From Patiria miniata (taxonomy: Eukaryota > Echinodermata > Asteroidea > Valvatida > Asterinidae), in NCBI RefSeq assembly GCF_015706575.1, contig NW_024037074.1:19147334-19211333 (forward strand): a stretch of 64,000 nucleotides of DNA, in the 5' to 3' direction. The translations under genes were made by a program, and so were the position numbers. Shown piece after piece: positions 62,641-64,000 of the stretch (its first letter is position 1; each line of letters starts with the position of its first letter). The notes under the pieces are model-generated. The model was given only the letters and a program-made list of their open reading frames with translations, was not told the DNA's origin and searched no databases.

Positions 62641-64000
62641 ATAGGAATAAAGGAAAGGAGAGGGTGAGAGTAGAGGAGGGAAAGTGGAGGAAATAACCAT
62701 AATAAAGGATGCAACTTTTTGGCACTTGAAAGTTAATTTTAAAAAAGTGGTGGCCTAGTAAAGTATGGAAAACTTTCCCCATCTTGTCCACAGTGCCAAA
62801 AAGAACATGCTTAAAACTTAAGTGCTTGCAAGTCATGATGCATTAAATCCAATAAGCGCTTGCATCTAGCAACGCGTGCTCTTTTTGCCCCGTGAACAAG
62901 GTGGCGCATCATTACCGTGAAATTGCTTATTCGGGGCTTGATTGCGTGTTTGACATGGTAATTTTTTTTATATGAAGGACAATTATACAGGCCTAACAAC
63001 AGCTGAAGGCAGTTAGCTGTACATATTCATGTTAATCAGGGGGGACCCAAACATGCCAAAAGCATTGCTTAGTCATAAGTAGTGGAATTGGAAACCCACT
63101 CACAAACCAACCCACTCAGACCTCCTGCACTAAGTCTATGGGCCATGACAGAAAAAAAAGAAGTATTTTAAGAAATTTTGCTCTCCTTAAATAGTGTTTC
63201 TTCGTCAGATTTACAACTTGTGGTACTTTTCAGGTCATATTAGGGAATATGAGTGGTGGCCCAGTATGGAACTCGTTCCGTGGAATTTTGTTTAAAAAAA
63301 TCTTAATCCACATTTTGTGTTTAATATAATTTAACCCAATAAGTTTGTCGGGAAAATTAAAGTTAATATTAACTGGAGTTGTGTAAACTTGAAGTTGAGC
63401 TCATTTATGTAGTTTTTGAACCGCTGGCACTAATGTATGTCATCAAAACGTTGCACTGCTTTTGTTCCTTGCAATCACAATCCATCTTAATTACAGACTC
63501 AATTGCCTCAGACAAGATGAGTGGGAAGGCAAGATTAGTTATCGTACTGTCATAAGCTACAGTCATTAAAAACGCAAACAAACTGTTGGGCCTCCATCAT
63601 ATCATCACAGAGTCATTGACCTCAGTCTAAAGATGACGTCAAGTGGAAACTCTCCATACGTGTAGTTATGGTAACAGTTCCTCAGCCGTTCTCATCATGA
63701 CTTGGGATGGGAACGTTTGTGATGTGTATGTATGATGTATTTATGTATGATGTATACACTGTATGTTTGGCTTACTTGATAAACCCATTCCAGCTTTGGC
63801 CTAAATGTTAAAAAAGAAGTCTCGATTACAATAATTTTAAATGTGCGAAAATTAAATGAGGTAAACTTCTTGTATTGGACACATTGTGGAAACATGCGCA
63901 TGCAGCTATGTATTAATTAATATGCCAAGTTTTGTTTGTTCAAATAATATTATTTCATCTTAAACTTGTAGGTCTATCAATTGATAAAATGCATCATTTG
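62641..64000. other. intergenic, no gene seen
   Basis: No exon or repeat boundary could be supported. Confidence 0.35.

Overview
The window is eukaryotic (metazoan) genomic DNA: split genes with GT-AG introns, about 60% or more AT, and dense non-autonomous transposons and tRNA-derived SINEs. The best organism guess is an invertebrate deuterostome, most likely an echinoderm. The reasons are one Gli gene with vertebrate-like features, frequent TACATGTA runs, SINEs with TTATTATTAT tails, and a FAIM/CEP70 gene pair arranged as in vertebrates. The exact species cannot be read from the sequence.

Three protein-coding genes are supported by exon-level reading. (1) gli (+), 12 exons from 16198 to 35079, encodes a Gli/Ci zinc-finger transcription factor of Hedgehog signalling. 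Only the first exon or exons are missing from the model. All 12 exons join in phase except for one missing base in a G run at 33005-33008. (2) FAIM (-), 46977 down to 44676, is complete: 4 coding exons and 178 codons plus stop. (3) CEP70 (+), 50275 to 58051, comprises 8 exons for the C-terminal 328 residues of a centrosomal protein. The N-terminal coiled-coil exons were not found between it and FAIM.

Layout: 1-16197 is upstream or first-intron sequence of gli, full of MITEs and with no confident exon. 16198-35079 is gli. 35080 to about 44480 holds a long AT-rich 3' region and repeats between the tail-to-tail genes gli and FAIM. 44676-46977 is FAIM. 46978-50274 is a head-to-head interval with a GC-richer candidate bidirectional promoter near 48230-48440. 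50275-58051 is CEP70. 58052-64000 is repeat-rich intergenic DNA with one weak candidate first exon at 61589.

The repeats carry much of the interest. A roughly 530-bp TTAA-flanked MITE has four copies, one with a paralogous empty site and one nested in a satellite array. A GGCC-ended MITE has four copies. One family has telomere-like (CCCTAA) ends. Several long foldback elements lie in FAIM and CEP70 introns. Dispersed arrays of an 11-bp CAAGTCA-type unit and several SINE families are also present.

Gli and CEP70 both touch cilium/centrosome biology (Gli is processed at cilia in vertebrates; CEP70 is centrosomal). No functional linkage is shown by the sequence.
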